DNA of 64,000 bases from NCBI RefSeq assembly GCF_024343615.1, contig NZ_RJUB01000125.1:84088-148087 (forward strand), in the 5' to 3' direction. The notes beneath the pieces were generated by a model. The model saw only the letters and a list, made by a program, of their open reading frames with translations, was not told where the DNA came from and searched no databases. The translations under genes were made by a program, and so were the position numbers. Shown here in pieces: positions 38,021 to 47,189 of the stretch (position 1 is the stretch's first letter; each line of letters begins with the position of its first letter). Source of the DNA: Ferruginibacter sp. HRS2-29 (lineage in GTDB: Bacteria; Bacteroidota; Bacteroidia; Chitinophagales; Chitinophagaceae).

Positions 38021-39029
38021 AGCCTTCTATCGCCACCGCATAAATCCTCTCTATCAACTCCACCGTTTTCAATCCTTCCAATCCCGTAGTAGCTATGGCC
38101 GCCCCTTCTGTCAATACGGCTTGCAGGTTCTGATACACTTTATCATGGTTGCTCATCGAGCCGGTATATTTTCCATATTGATTGGGAGGATTACCGGCAG
38201 GAAGATCTTTAATTTCGTAATCCCGGATGTTCTGATATTCCAGTTCATTCAGGTATTGCCCGCCTATTTTCACCGTACCATGCTCTCCAAAGATAGTCAG
38301 TGAGCCTTCCATATTTTTTTCAAAACTATTGACCGAATAATTGATCGTGCCGAGGGCACCGCTGGTAAATTTTAACGTGAGGGCGCCGGTGTCTTCAAAT
38401 TCAATGACACCCTGGTGATGAAAATTTCCGGTGAAACCGTTTATTTTTTCCACATCTCCAAACATCCAGTACAGGAGGTCGATGAAATGACTGAACTGCG
38501 TGAACAATGTTCCACCATCCAGTTCCCTGGTTCCCTTCCAGGAATTAATATAATATTCATCTTCCCTATTCCAGAAACAATTCAGTTGCACGCTGTATAT
38601 TTCCCCCAGCCTTCCTTCGTCCAGTATTTTCTTTACAGCTGCCACCGGCGGATTGAATCGGTTCTGCATCACCATCATCAGTTTTTTTCCGGCCATTTCT
38701 GCTGCCGTGATCATCTGCACGCAATCCGCAGCTTTTATCGCCATCGGTTTTTCACACAATACATGAAAACCCGATCGCAATGCATCGATGCTATGCGCAG
38801 CATGCAGGCCATTGGGGGTACATACCGATACTGTATCCATTTCTATATGCTGCCCCAACATTTCCGCGTGATGGGTATACCATGCCGCACCATATTTCTC
38901 TGCCAGGCTTCTTGCTTTATGCTCATCGATGTCGCATATGGCTACCAGTTTTCCAATACGGCTGATATGTTCCGCATGGCGCTGTGCTATCCTTCCGCAA
39001 CCGATTATCCCAAATTTTAATTCACTCAT
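38019..39029 (-). CDS. wlbA: Gfo/Idh/MocA dehydrogenase, WlbA/WbpB-like (UDP-GlcNAc-uronate 3-dehydrogenase)
   Basis: The 336 residues are the normal family length. The Rossmann motif GIIGCGRIAQRH is at residues 7-18. The conserved CEKP loop (Glu93, Lys94, Pro95) and the DGGTLFTQFSHFIDLL segment (Gly172-Gly173, His181) supply the expected catalytic Lys and His. The segment QNRFNPPV and the whole C-terminal substrate domain match the WlbA/WbpB group. That group oxidises the 3-hydroxyl of UDP-2-acetamido-2-deoxy-glucuronate with NAD as the entry to diacetamido-uronic acids of surface glycans. It is cytoplasmic. The wlbB-like gene follows. In Porphyromonas the related Wbp/Vim pathway makes the sugar that links T9SS cargo to A-type LPS; whether that applies here is inference from position alone. 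Confidence 0.85.
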   Translation of the reverse strand: MSELKFGIIGCGRIAQRHAEHISRIGKLVAICDIDEHKARSLAEKYGAAWYTHHAEMLGQHIEMDTVSVCTPNGLHAAHSIDALRSGFHVLCEKPMAIKAADCVQMITAAEMAGKKLMMVMQNRFNPPVAAVKKILDEGRLGEIYSVQLNCFWNREDEYYINSWKGTRELDGGTLFTQFSHFIDLLYWMFGDVEKINGFTGNFHHQGVIEFEDTGALTLKFTSGALGTINYSVNSFEKNMEGSLTIFGEHGTVKIGGQYLNELEYQNIRDYEIKDLPAGNPPNQYGKYTGSMSNHDKVYQNLQAVLTEGAAIATTGLEGLKTVELIERIYAVAIEG

Positions 39030-39090
39030 ATTTCATTAAAGTTAAGCACGAATGCGATAAGGGAAAAATGAATCGCAGATTAAAAAGGAG

Positions 39091-39270
39091 AAAGGGGATC
39101 ACAGATTTCAAAGGGATGAAGGGGATTGCACAGATTACTTTTAACTTCGTAAAAAATAAAAATGCAGTTTGTAAGATGTTGAATTAAATTATGAACTGCA
39201 TTTTCATTTTGCACCAGCAAAAACAATCCGCGTAATTCCCTTCATCTTTTTTTTAATCTGTGGTTCCCTT
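39091..39270. repeat. Nested imperfect inverted repeat of CACAGATT / GATGAAGGG words
   Basis: The left arm 39091-39136 and right arm 39225-39270 are reverse complements over about 46 bp with scattered mismatches (shared words CACAGATT, GATGAAGGG, ATT.C.C.GATT). Between them is a perfect 10-bp hairpin (AAATGCAGTT / AACTGCATTT, 39160-39169 and 39194-39203). Related words (AAATCTGCGAAATC, AAATCTGTGAAATCCC) continue to about 39445. No gene lies in 39030-39508. Confidence 0.7.
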
Positions 39271-39417
39271 CCCTCGCATTTCACAACATTCCAAAATAAA
39301 AAACAACCTACCCTGAAAAAATCTGCGAAATCTATTTAATCCCCCATCAACTACGCAGCCCGCGCCACGGGCTCGGGCCTAAAACGAAAAAAATCTGTGA
39401 AATCCCTTTAATCCCTC

Positions 39418-39436
39418 ATCCCGACAACGTCGGGAT
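39418..39436. repeat. Short REP-like hairpin
   Basis: Perfect 8-bp stem ATCCCGAC-AAC-GTCGGGAT sits inside the word-array region, just downstream of the terminator of the 2391-residue gene. It differs in sequence from the REP of the 12-13 kb arrays. Confidence 0.6.
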
Positions 39437-39445
39437 ATCTGCGAT

Positions 39446-39473
39446 TAAAAAGAGGCACCCCAATGGGTGCCTC
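39446..39473 (-). terminator. Rho-independent terminator of the 2391-residue gene
   Basis: On the minus strand the stem GAGGCACCC / GGGTGCCTC with a 4-base loop is followed by TTTTTAA. It lies about 35 bp past the stop codon at 39509. Confidence 0.85.
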
Positions 39474-39508
39474 AATGATTCATGCATATTCTAGGGGACT
39501 AATAGGGC

Positions 39509-42500
39509 TTATTGAACCAGCAACTGTATTGAGCTTGCTGTGCCATCTTCTGCAACCACTTTCAGGGTGTACCTGCCGGTGGCTTTGATGGTCTGCAGTT
39601 TTACCTGCTTGCGATCGTTGTTACCTGTTACTTTTACAGAACCGCTGTACATCACCTGGCCAAGATCGTTGATCAACTGAAGCTGATAGGTTCCGGATGC
39701 CTGGTTAACAAACGACAGGTTCATTGTTTTGTCTTCTACCGGGTTAGGGTAAACGCTGATCGATGCAGGTATTGTTACTGCTATCGGCGCAACTTTTACG
39801 ATGGCACTGTATTGTACCTGGCCGTTGCTGCTGGTAGCTTTGATGCGGTAGTAGTTATCCTGCGCCAATGGGCTGAGATCGTTCTTACCATAATTGCGGC
39901 TGTTGGTTACATCTGCGGTAATGATACCAGTGAAGTTCACACCATCAGCGCTGCGTTCAACGGTATATTTATCGAGATTGATCTCATTTTCTACAGACCA
40001 TTTCACTGCGATGCTCCTGTCAGTATTGCGGGTAGCAGAGATGCCTGTGAAGGTTACCGGCAGCGGACCGGCGATCTTGCTGAATACGATACTGAACCTG
40101 TTGGCTGCTGATGATGCCGCATTTGAAGTGATATCGAAGTTTACGTTGGTGATCCCATCGAGTGACAATGGTGTCCTTGTTCCAAGGAAATTATCGAGCA
40201 ACCATGCGTTGCGACCCGGTTTGTTCATGTTGGCAGTGGTTATTGCCCAGCTGTAAGACTGCACTTTCATACCGGTCATTTCTACAAACAACGTATCTGC
40301 ATTTACCGGTGACGGGCGGCGGTCTACAGAAAGATATTTACCTCCTGTTTTGAAACCTGCATTTTCACCTGAGTTGAGCAGTTTGGCACCATCTGTTTCA
40401 TCAGCATTTATGCTGTATTCATTTTTAAAGAAAGCGATTGCACCATCCAGCAAAGTGGTTGTTCCACCTTGTGCGATAGCCAGGTCGATCCTTAATTTTT
40501 CTGCGGTAGAAGTTCCTCCCCTTGTTACCACCTGGCTGCCATTTGATTTAACATCTTCGGTAAATGTTACTGACGATGGCACAAGTCCATTTGATTTTAC
40601 AAAGAAGGCTTGTCCTGACTGAATCATATTAGAGATTTCAGGATAGTTAGCTGAAGCCGGGATGGTGTAATAATCACCATCTTCAAAAGTCAGCGTCCTG
40701 TAGCGGCCAAAGCCGAAACCTGCGCCCAGTGACGGATCCCATACGTACACCTGTTGTGTAAGGTTGTTGGATGGTTTGATCAGTTCACGCAGATCGATCT
40801 CCGATGCATACGGGTTACCGATCACTTCATACCTGCCGGCGGTAACGGTGAGGGTTGGTTGCGTTCCGGTAAACAATGCACCTGTTGTGCGCAATACTGT
40901 AGGCTTGCTGTTGGTAGCATTGCTGCTGCGGTCGCCCATTACAAAGGTCATCCAGCCCCTCTTCGTAGCAATCGGTGCATTGGTACCGTTGCCCAGTGTC
41001 CACTGGTCAGCGCCAGGAATATAAGATTTGATATAAGTACCGGCTGAGTTGTTATCGTAACCTCCCTGTGCCAGCGGGCCGTTCAGCAATGTACCATACC
41101 CTTTCAGGTTATCGGCGTTGGTTGCCTGTCCTTCCTGCCATGCATTGTGGATGGTTTGTGTAGTGTTTGTAGGAACAGACAGCAACTGCCATGCACGGCC
41201 ATGGGCCAATGGGTTACCTGCTGTTGCCACACCGGTATTTACATAACGTTCTACAGTGAATTTAGAACCGGTGATGCTATTGTTGCCGATGTTTGGCACA
41301 TTCGCTGTATTGGTTCTTGAAGAAAGTAACACCACGTTGTTGGTACCTGCGGCGAATGTTTTACCGCTTGCATTACCAAAACCAAGTGTACCACTGATCT
41401 TCAATGTATCAACCGATGATGGTGTGAGTGACACGTTATTTTCAATGGTAAGATTCTTTACTGTTTTATCTTTCAGGTTAGCTCCCGCGATGGTTTGAGT
41501 AGAAGTACCGTTCAGGACGATCGTGCCATCTTTGGCGTCGATGCCACCGATACTTGTGATAGTACCTGATACCCTTAATGTACCTCCGTGGATGGTCAAT
41601 GAAGCGCCTGTCTTTACGTCGATGTTCACCACATCGGTTGTACCGGATGTGATAGCAGGATAGATACCTGAATTTACTACCGGGATGATCACTGAAGGAC
41701 ATGTAGCTGAAGGAATTGTTTCATCGCTCCAGTTGGAAGTATTGGTCCACTCAGCATCAGTATTTCCTGTCCACATGTTTTTGATACCCACTTTAATGAT
41801 GGATGAAGTATCGGCTACACAAGAAGCATTCTTAACGATCACCCTGTAAAAAGTTGCCTGGGTAAGCGCAGGATAATTGAAGGTTGTGGTGCTACCGCTT
41901 TCATTTGTCCAGTTTAAACCGTCAACAGATGACTGCCATTTTTGTACAGTACCAACGCTTGAAGTGGTGGATATGGAACCTGCAGTATTATAACATGCTG
42001 AAGCAATAGCCGGAACAACTCCCGCGTCTGAAGCCTGGTTGATCACGATCGTTCCGCTTTTTACTTTAGGATTACATCCTGTAGAAGTAAGTGTATAGTT
42101 GAACGTTCCACCTGCAGTTGGCGTACCGCTTAATTTGTATGTGCGGCCATTCCAGAAGGCGGTTACGCCCGGAGGCAATGTACCTGTCAATACCGGTGAG
42201 TTACCATCGCCACCCACTTCATAGGTGATATCTGCTATCGGCGTGCCTACGCAAAGCCCTGATTGATTATCCGAACCTGTTGCGCTGCTGAGGTTAAGGA
42301 AAGTGGATAATGTACCGAATGATATATCATCAATTCCGAAATCATTTCCTGTACCGTTAACGGTCCTCAGATCCACGATAGCTACTTCCACGCTGGTATT
42401 GCTGCCGGAGTTCCAGGTACCGGAGAAACGTACCCATGTACCCGGGTTATTATTCGGATCCTTGGCACCCGGCTGACCTATGCTTGGCAGCAGTGTTCCA

Positions 42501-45500
42501 TTGATCTGGAACTGAAGACGTGCATAGTTACCATTGTCGTTCAGGCTCACACCATAAGCAGAGAAATAATAATCTGTATTTGGAATTACAGTAACGGTTT
42601 GTTTCCACACTTTTGTATTGGCCGTACCATTGGCAATCAGGAAATTTCCTTCGCCGGTGGCGGTAGTGTGATCAGGTCCCCAGAAGTTGCTGTTTAAAAA
42701 GTTGGGATCATTGTGCACTGAATACTGACCGGCAGCAGTGATACTGTTTGCGGTAGCATTGCTCCTGTAAGTGTAATCTGAAGTGAAAGAAGTGTTTCCG
42801 CTTTCAAAGTCACCGTTTACGATCAGTTCCTGTGCGATGCTCATCACACCTGTACCAGGGCATCCGTTTGCTGTTGATTGTGCAGAAACGTAATAAGTTC
42901 CGGCTGTTACAACATCGATATAGCTGCTGGTAGTGCTGTTTGTTCCTGTCAATCCACCGCTCCAAGTCCAGCTATTTGCCGGAACCGGTACGGTTGAAGT
43001 TGCGGTGATCCTCACTTTACCAGGTACGCTGCAATAATCCGCACTAACATTGATGGTGGGTGATGCTGACACGTTGAGCGTGCTGGTAGCGGTGGTCTGG
43101 CAACCGCTGCCATTTTTCAAAGTAGCGGTGTAAACAACTGTACCTGCAGCAGATGGTTTTGCATACACGGTTGATGCATTGGCACCTGCTACATAAGCGA
43201 TCGTTGCACCAGGGTTGGTATAGAGATCAGTAGCCGGGCTCCAGGTAACTGTTACCGGGTTGTTGATATAAGTATAGTTGATGGTGATCGACCAGTTCTT
43301 TAAGGTTCCTCCGTAAAAGAGATCCTTATCACGGGCACTGAGTGTCCAGTTACCGTTGGCGGTGCTGGATGAAGCGCCATACAGGTCACCAAATGTTGTT
43401 GCATTGGAAATATTGCTGGTAACGATCGTTGCACCTGCTACGCTGTTGGCTGCCTGTGGAGCATACGTTCCGGTAAAAGGCGCAGCAGCTGTTGTGATGG
43501 AAGTAGCTGCGATACTTGATATGTTGGTATTGGTGAAATTATTTCCACCGCCACCGATCCTGTTGGCCAGGTTCAGTACTTTACCGTTCGGGCCTTTCAG
43601 GTTCAATACCATATCGCCAACATAACTATGGGTTGCTGAAAAATTTACAACAATGCTCGTGATCGTTGCGCCCGCAGGAACACCTGTTACACGCAAGGTA
43701 CTGGATGTTCCAAGTTCATCATTATCGGGAATGGTATAGTTGATCGTTCCTGAAGCCTCAGAAGTGTTGCTGCTGCTGGTTCCGGGAGGAGCATAAGAAG
43801 CTTCCAGTGATTGTATGGTATTCTGACATAAGGTTTTTGTAACCGGGGTTACGCTGATGGCAGATGGCAAGGCATTTACTGTTACCACAGCAGATCCGTT
43901 CATCAGGGCTTCGCAGTTTGGCGAAGCTGCTGTAATGGCTTTGATGGTATATGTACCGGCTACCGTCTGGTTGCCGAAGCTGATATCAGTTCCTGTTCCA
44001 GGAAGGGTGGCAATTACAGATGCGCTCCTGATCAGCTGGTAATTAACACCAGTCTGTGATCCGGAAAGGCCTATCTCAACACCTGTTCCCCCGCTGCAAT
44101 AGCTTCCGCCACCAAACACATCAAATACTACCGGGGACGAATTCACTTTAAATGCCGTTGGATTGGTATAATTATATACAGAACATCCTCCTGCCGCAGC
44201 TACGGTATAAGTGATGCTGTAGGTACCAGGTGTGCTGGCACCAAGATCGATAACGCCTGTAGCTGTATTTATGCTCAGCCCTGCAGGTGATGCGCTGAAA
44301 GTACCCGTCTGAGGGGCGCCGGTGATGGTTGGTGTAGCTGTACCCACTCCGCAATAAGAATAGGAAGGGAAAGTGAATGTTGTTGTTGGAACGGGCGTAA
44401 CAGCGATCACTGCCTGCCCGGTCATGGTAGTTGAACAAGTGCCGATCGTTCCGCGGATAGTGTAAGTTCCGGCCACCGTCTGGTTGCCGAAGCTGATTGC
44501 ACTGCCTGTTCCGGCCACTGTTGAACCTACCGGTGTTGCCCCCCTGTAAAGCTGGTATACAACACCTGTCTGCGAACCTGGAAGGGTGATCTGAACACCA
44601 CTTCCACCGGCGCAATAGGAGCTGTTGCCGTTAGGTGAAACAGTAAACAGATTCGCACCTGAGGTAGTCTGAATATTTACTGTACCGGTGGTGAAACCGC
44701 ATGAATTGGAGGCAGTGATGGTATAATTGGTTGCAGCAGATACCGCAGCAGGGGTACCGCTGATGATCCCTGTAACAACATCTATGCTTAAGCCCGCAGG
44801 AAGCGCCGGGGTAATGTTGTAGCTGGTTGGCTGGCCGCCTGTATAGGCCGGGCTGTTTGAAGCGATCGGCGTATTGGTGCAATAGATCGGCGATGCCGTG
44901 CTGTAAGTGATCGAGGTAGGTGCCGGTGCCACTACGATCGCTCCGCCTAATGTAGCATTAACGCATGGGCTTACTGCGCCGGTAGTAGTAACCGTGTAGT
45001 TGAATGTACCACTTTGTACAGCCGACCCTGAAATGGTGAACTGCTTGTTAACGGCATTGTAAGCACCGGTTATCCCGTTGGGCGCACCGGAAAGTACAGC
45101 GCCGGTTGCACCACCACCTACGGTATAAACTATATTTCCGAAGGTACCGTTGATACAAGGGTTTTGAGAAGTGTTTCCTGAAGTATAAGTAATGGTTGGT
45201 GCATTGTTTACCGTTACGGTTAATCCTGTCGTGTTACATGCTGAATTAACGGTACAACCTTCTTCGGCCCTTACATAATAAGTAGCTGTACCGGTTGGAG
45301 TGAAAGTAAACGTGGCATCCGCTGCTGTAGAAACGCCTACTGCTGTGCCGCCGCAGCTTCCGCTGTACCAATGCCATTTATATCCGTTGGCAAGTGTTCC
45401 GCCCGTTTGTTTCAGTGTTACCTGCGTACCCGAACAAACGGTGGTTGCTGATGCGGTAACCAATGTTGGAGCCACGGAAGCTGTACACGAAGAAGTGATA

Positions 45501-46684
45501 TTTAAAATATAATCCTCTATCTGGCCATAGGTAACATCGGTACATGCATCTGCTATTACCTGGTCGTAATTTTTTACGATCCTCATTTTGGTTTTGCCGA
45601 GTGTAGCCGTTGCCGGTACGGTAATATTTGTTGTGGCGCTTTTAGCATCCGTTCCATCAGAACTGTAGATGGACCCGATCTCTACCCTTTCATTCGCATC
45701 GCCAAAATCACCATCCTGGTTCCAATCGATGAAAGCGGTGTAATAATCCGTGAACCTGAACCAGAAAATGAACCAGTAGTCGCCGGTATTACCTTTTACA
45801 GTGATAGGATAAGTTGTACCCTGAGTAACATTCCCGGTAATATCGCAAAACTGTTCAAGGGCCGGAATGCCGTTACCATTGATAGTAGCTGAAGTAGCAT
45901 TATTGATATTTGAAAAATTTACAAGGCTGATCGGCTGTATATCCTGGTTTACACCCGGGGCACAGTAGCCTGGCAGCCCTGTGTACGTGATCACCACTTT
46001 ACCCGGAGCTCCGTCGCCACCATTCCTTGTTGCAGATGTTCTGCGGGCGCCACCGCCACCGCCGCCAAACTGCACGCCGTTGTTTCCGTTCGCGTTGGCT
46101 GTTTGCCTTCCACCACCGTTACCTCCTCCGTTTGCTGTTCCGATACCAGCAGCGGTAGTCGTAGCATTTCCACCGTTGCCGGTTGATCCCGCGCCACCGC
46201 CAGCCGCGCCGCCGTAAGCAGCCACGCCAACGATACCATCCCCACCTTTATAAAATACATCCCCCACACAACCTGTTGTACTTCCAAGGCCGGCAGCACC
46301 GCCATTCCTGTTTCCGCCGGCACCGCCGGATGCAGCTACAGTTGAAGTGCTGGAAAACCAGGAAGCGCCACCCGGGTTGGTACCCGTAATGTTTGCTCCT
46401 GTTCCTCCGGCACCAACATTCAGCGTGTAGGTTGTTCCTGCTACCACTGCAATGGTCTTGCGGGAATAAGCGCCGCCGGCACCACCTGACCCGGTGGATG
46501 TTCCGCCGTTAGTAGCCCCACCGCCGGCACCACCGCCACCCCAGCATTCCACTGTGATGGAAGTAACCCCACATGGCGCTGTCCAGGTCTGCTGACCTGT
46601 AGTTGTGTAGGTAACTGTCTGAGTTTGTGCGAAGCCCGTTGTTGCAAAAAGGATTGCAATAATCGCTAAGTAAAAAATCCTCAT
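39509..46684 (-). CDS. Giant T9SS-secreted multidomain protein with GEVED and P-domain (2391 aa)
   Basis: The signal peptide is residues 1-19 (ends TGFA-Q). A glycine-rich domain (about 30-235) is followed by a GEVED-type domain (about 245-400; FIDWNQDGDFGDANE...YGQIEDYIL), then a WYSGSCGG Ig-like repeat and He_PIG-type repeats. Several CxGG-type Ig domains (YCAGGSGVQI, YCSGGTGVEI) come next, then a proprotein-convertase P-like domain (about 980-1150; NYTIPDNDELG...THSYVGDMVLNL...NWTLSARD...NWSI). A CBM-like domain (NGDFESGN...DISFG, about 1285-1465) precedes the shared C-terminal cassette of about 583 residues with FN3-like and type A sorting domains (SVYPNPVEDKT). The GEVED, P-domain and CBM-like parts point to carbohydrate- or protein-binding at the surface. 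No protease or hydrolase domain accompanies the P-domain. The leader is shared with the 2916-residue gene. Confidence 0.9.
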   Translation of the reverse strand: MRIFYLAIIAILFATTGFAQTQTVTYTTTGQQTWTAPCGVTSITVECWGGGGAGGGATNGGTSTGSGGAGGAYSRKTIAVVAGTTYTLNVGAGGTGANITGTNPGGASWFSSTSTVAASGGAGGNRNGGAAGLGSTTGCVGDVFYKGGDGIVGVAAYGGAAGGGAGSTGNGGNATTTAAGIGTANGGGNGGGRQTANANGNNGVQFGGGGGGARRTSATRNGGDGAPGKVVITYTGLPGYCAPGVNQDIQPISLVNFSNINNATSATINGNGIPALEQFCDITGNVTQGTTYPITVKGNTGDYWFIFWFRFTDYYTAFIDWNQDGDFGDANERVEIGSIYSSDGTDAKSATTNITVPATATLGKTKMRIVKNYDQVIADACTDVTYGQIEDYILNITSSCTASVAPTLVTASATTVCSGTQVTLKQTGGTLANGYKWHWYSGSCGGTAVGVSTAADATFTFTPTGTATYYVRAEEGCTVNSACNTTGLTVTVNNAPTITYTSGNTSQNPCINGTFGNIVYTVGGGATGAVLSGAPNGITGAYNAVNKQFTISGSAVQSGTFNYTVTTTGAVSPCVNATLGGAIVVAPAPTSITYSTASPIYCTNTPIASNSPAYTGGQPTSYNITPALPAGLSIDVVTGIISGTPAAVSAATNYTITASNSCGFTTGTVNIQTTSGANLFTVSPNGNSSYCAGGSGVQITLPGSQTGVVYQLYRGATPVGSTVAGTGSAISFGNQTVAGTYTIRGTIGTCSTTMTGQAVIAVTPVPTTTFTFPSYSYCGVGTATPTITGAPQTGTFSASPAGLSINTATGVIDLGASTPGTYSITYTVAAAGGCSVYNYTNPTAFKVNSSPVVFDVFGGGSYCSGGTGVEIGLSGSQTGVNYQLIRSASVIATLPGTGTDISFGNQTVAGTYTIKAITAASPNCEALMNGSAVVTVNALPSAISVTPVTKTLCQNTIQSLEASYAPPGTSSSNTSEASGTINYTIPDNDELGTSSTLRVTGVPAGATITSIVVNFSATHSYVGDMVLNLKGPNGKVLNLANRIGGGGNNFTNTNISSIAATSITTAAAPFTGTYAPQAANSVAGATIVTSNISNATTFGDLYGASSSTANGNWTLSARDKDLFYGGTLKNWSITINYTYINNPVTVTWSPATDLYTNPGATIAYVAGANASTVYAKPSAAGTVVYTATLKNGSGCQTTATSTLNVSASPTINVSADYCSVPGKVRITATSTVPVPANSWTWSGGLTGTNSTTSSYIDVVTAGTYYVSAQSTANGCPGTGVMSIAQELIVNGDFESGNTSFTSDYTYRSNATANSITAAGQYSVHNDPNFLNSNFWGPDHTTATGEGNFLIANGTANTKVWKQTVTVIPNTDYYFSAYGVSLNDNGNYARLQFQINGTLLPSIGQPGAKDPNNNPGTWVRFSGTWNSGSNTSVEVAIVDLRTVNGTGNDFGIDDISFGTLSTFLNLSSATGSDNQSGLCVGTPIADITYEVGGDGNSPVLTGTLPPGVTAFWNGRTYKLSGTPTAGGTFNYTLTSTGCNPKVKSGTIVINQASDAGVVPAIASACYNTAGSISTTSSVGTVQKWQSSVDGLNWTNESGSTTTFNYPALTQATFYRVIVKNASCVADTSSIIKVGIKNMWTGNTDAEWTNTSNWSDETIPSATCPSVIIPVVNSGIYPAITSGTTDVVNIDVKTGASLTIHGGTLRVSGTITSIGGIDAKDGTIVLNGTSTQTIAGANLKDKTVKNLTIENNVSLTPSSVDTLKISGTLGFGNASGKTFAAGTNNVVLLSSRTNTANVPNIGNNSITGSKFTVERYVNTGVATAGNPLAHGRAWQLLSVPTNTTQTIHNAWQEGQATNADNLKGYGTLLNGPLAQGGYDNNSAGTYIKSYIPGADQWTLGNGTNAPIATKRGWMTFVMGDRSSNATNSKPTVLRTTGALFTGTQPTLTVTAGRYEVIGNPYASEIDLRELIKPSNNLTQQVYVWDPSLGAGFGFGRYRTLTFEDGDYYTIPASANYPEISNMIQSGQAFFVKSNGLVPSSVTFTEDVKSNGSQVVTRGGTSTAEKLRIDLAIAQGGTTTLLDGAIAFFKNEYSINADETDGAKLLNSGENAGFKTGGKYLSVDRRPSPVNADTLFVEMTGMKVQSYSWAITTANMNKPGRNAWLLDNFLGTRTPLSLDGITNVNFDITSNAASSAANRFSIVFSKIAGPLPVTFTGISATRNTDRSIAVKWSVENEINLDKYTVERSADGVNFTGIITADVTNSRNYGKNDLSPLAQDNYYRIKATSSNGQVQYSAIVKVAPIAVTIPASISVYPNPVEDKTMNLSFVNQASGTYQLQLINDLGQVMYSGSVKVTGNNDRKQVKLQTIKATGRYTLKVVAEDGTASSIQLLVQ

Positions 46685-46733
46685 AATTTTAATTTTAATC
46701 CTGTTGATAAAATAAGCATGAGGTTATTGCAGA

Positions 46734-46883
46734 GGATGGGAGGATCGAATATGTTGTTGCACGAATGCGATGACTACAATGGAAAACTCTTGTATGGTAT
46801 TTCAGCACTTACAGGTATACATGGCGTGTACCGTATGGGGGATCTGGAAAAGGTAAGCGTTAATTGAGACGGTTAGGGACGTT
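46734..46883 (-). promoter_or_regulatory. Two-block conserved leader of the 2391-aa gene
   Basis: Block A (46734-46753) is identical over 20 bp to 36888-36907. Block B (GGTAAGCG at 46852, and 46865-46883) repeats the second block of that leader, with 98 bp between. The remaining intergenic stretch 46884-47138 is AT-rich and includes an inverted repeat AAATAAATGA / TCATTTATTT (47039-47048 and 47070-47079), with no gene. Confidence 0.7.
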
Positions 46884-47138
46884 CAATAAAGCCGGACTGG
46901 CATCTGATAGAAATGTGGAATGAGGGGATTTTACAAAAGATGGTTGGAGGTTTGTTCCGCGTAGTTTTATCCTACCGAGCCGTAAAATTACTAGTTAAAT
47001 ATTAAAATCAAAACTTATCAAAAACTTTTTTAAAAATCAAATAAATGACGATAAATAAATCACTGATTATCATTTATTTAATAAACAATATGTGGATAAC
47101 TTTTAACGAGTAGAAATTTTACTACAACCCGTTTTTTA

Positions 47139-47174
47139 CAAAAAAATGGCAGCCAACCGGCTGCCATTTTTTGA
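47139..47174 (-). terminator. Terminator of the 370-residue gene (bidirectional form)
   Basis: Stem ATGGCAGCC / GGCTGCCAT with loop AACC, flanked by A-run and T-run on the two sides, so it can work both ways. It lies 16 bp past the stop codon at 47190. Confidence 0.9.
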
Positions 47175-47189
47175 TTTTATTTACCTGGG

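Noticed and set aside
39509..46684. A subtilisin-like protease, suggested by the P-domain
   Set aside because: No Asp/His/Ser catalytic motifs or protease domain were found around it; P-like domains also occur alone in Bacteroidota secreted proteins.
37181..47100. Two TGTGGATAA (DnaA-box-like) sites at 37181 and 47091, considered as a replication origin
   Set aside because: They are single sites 10 kb apart with no box cluster, DUE, dnaA, dnaN or rep gene nearby; chance or a minor DnaA-titration role is more likely.
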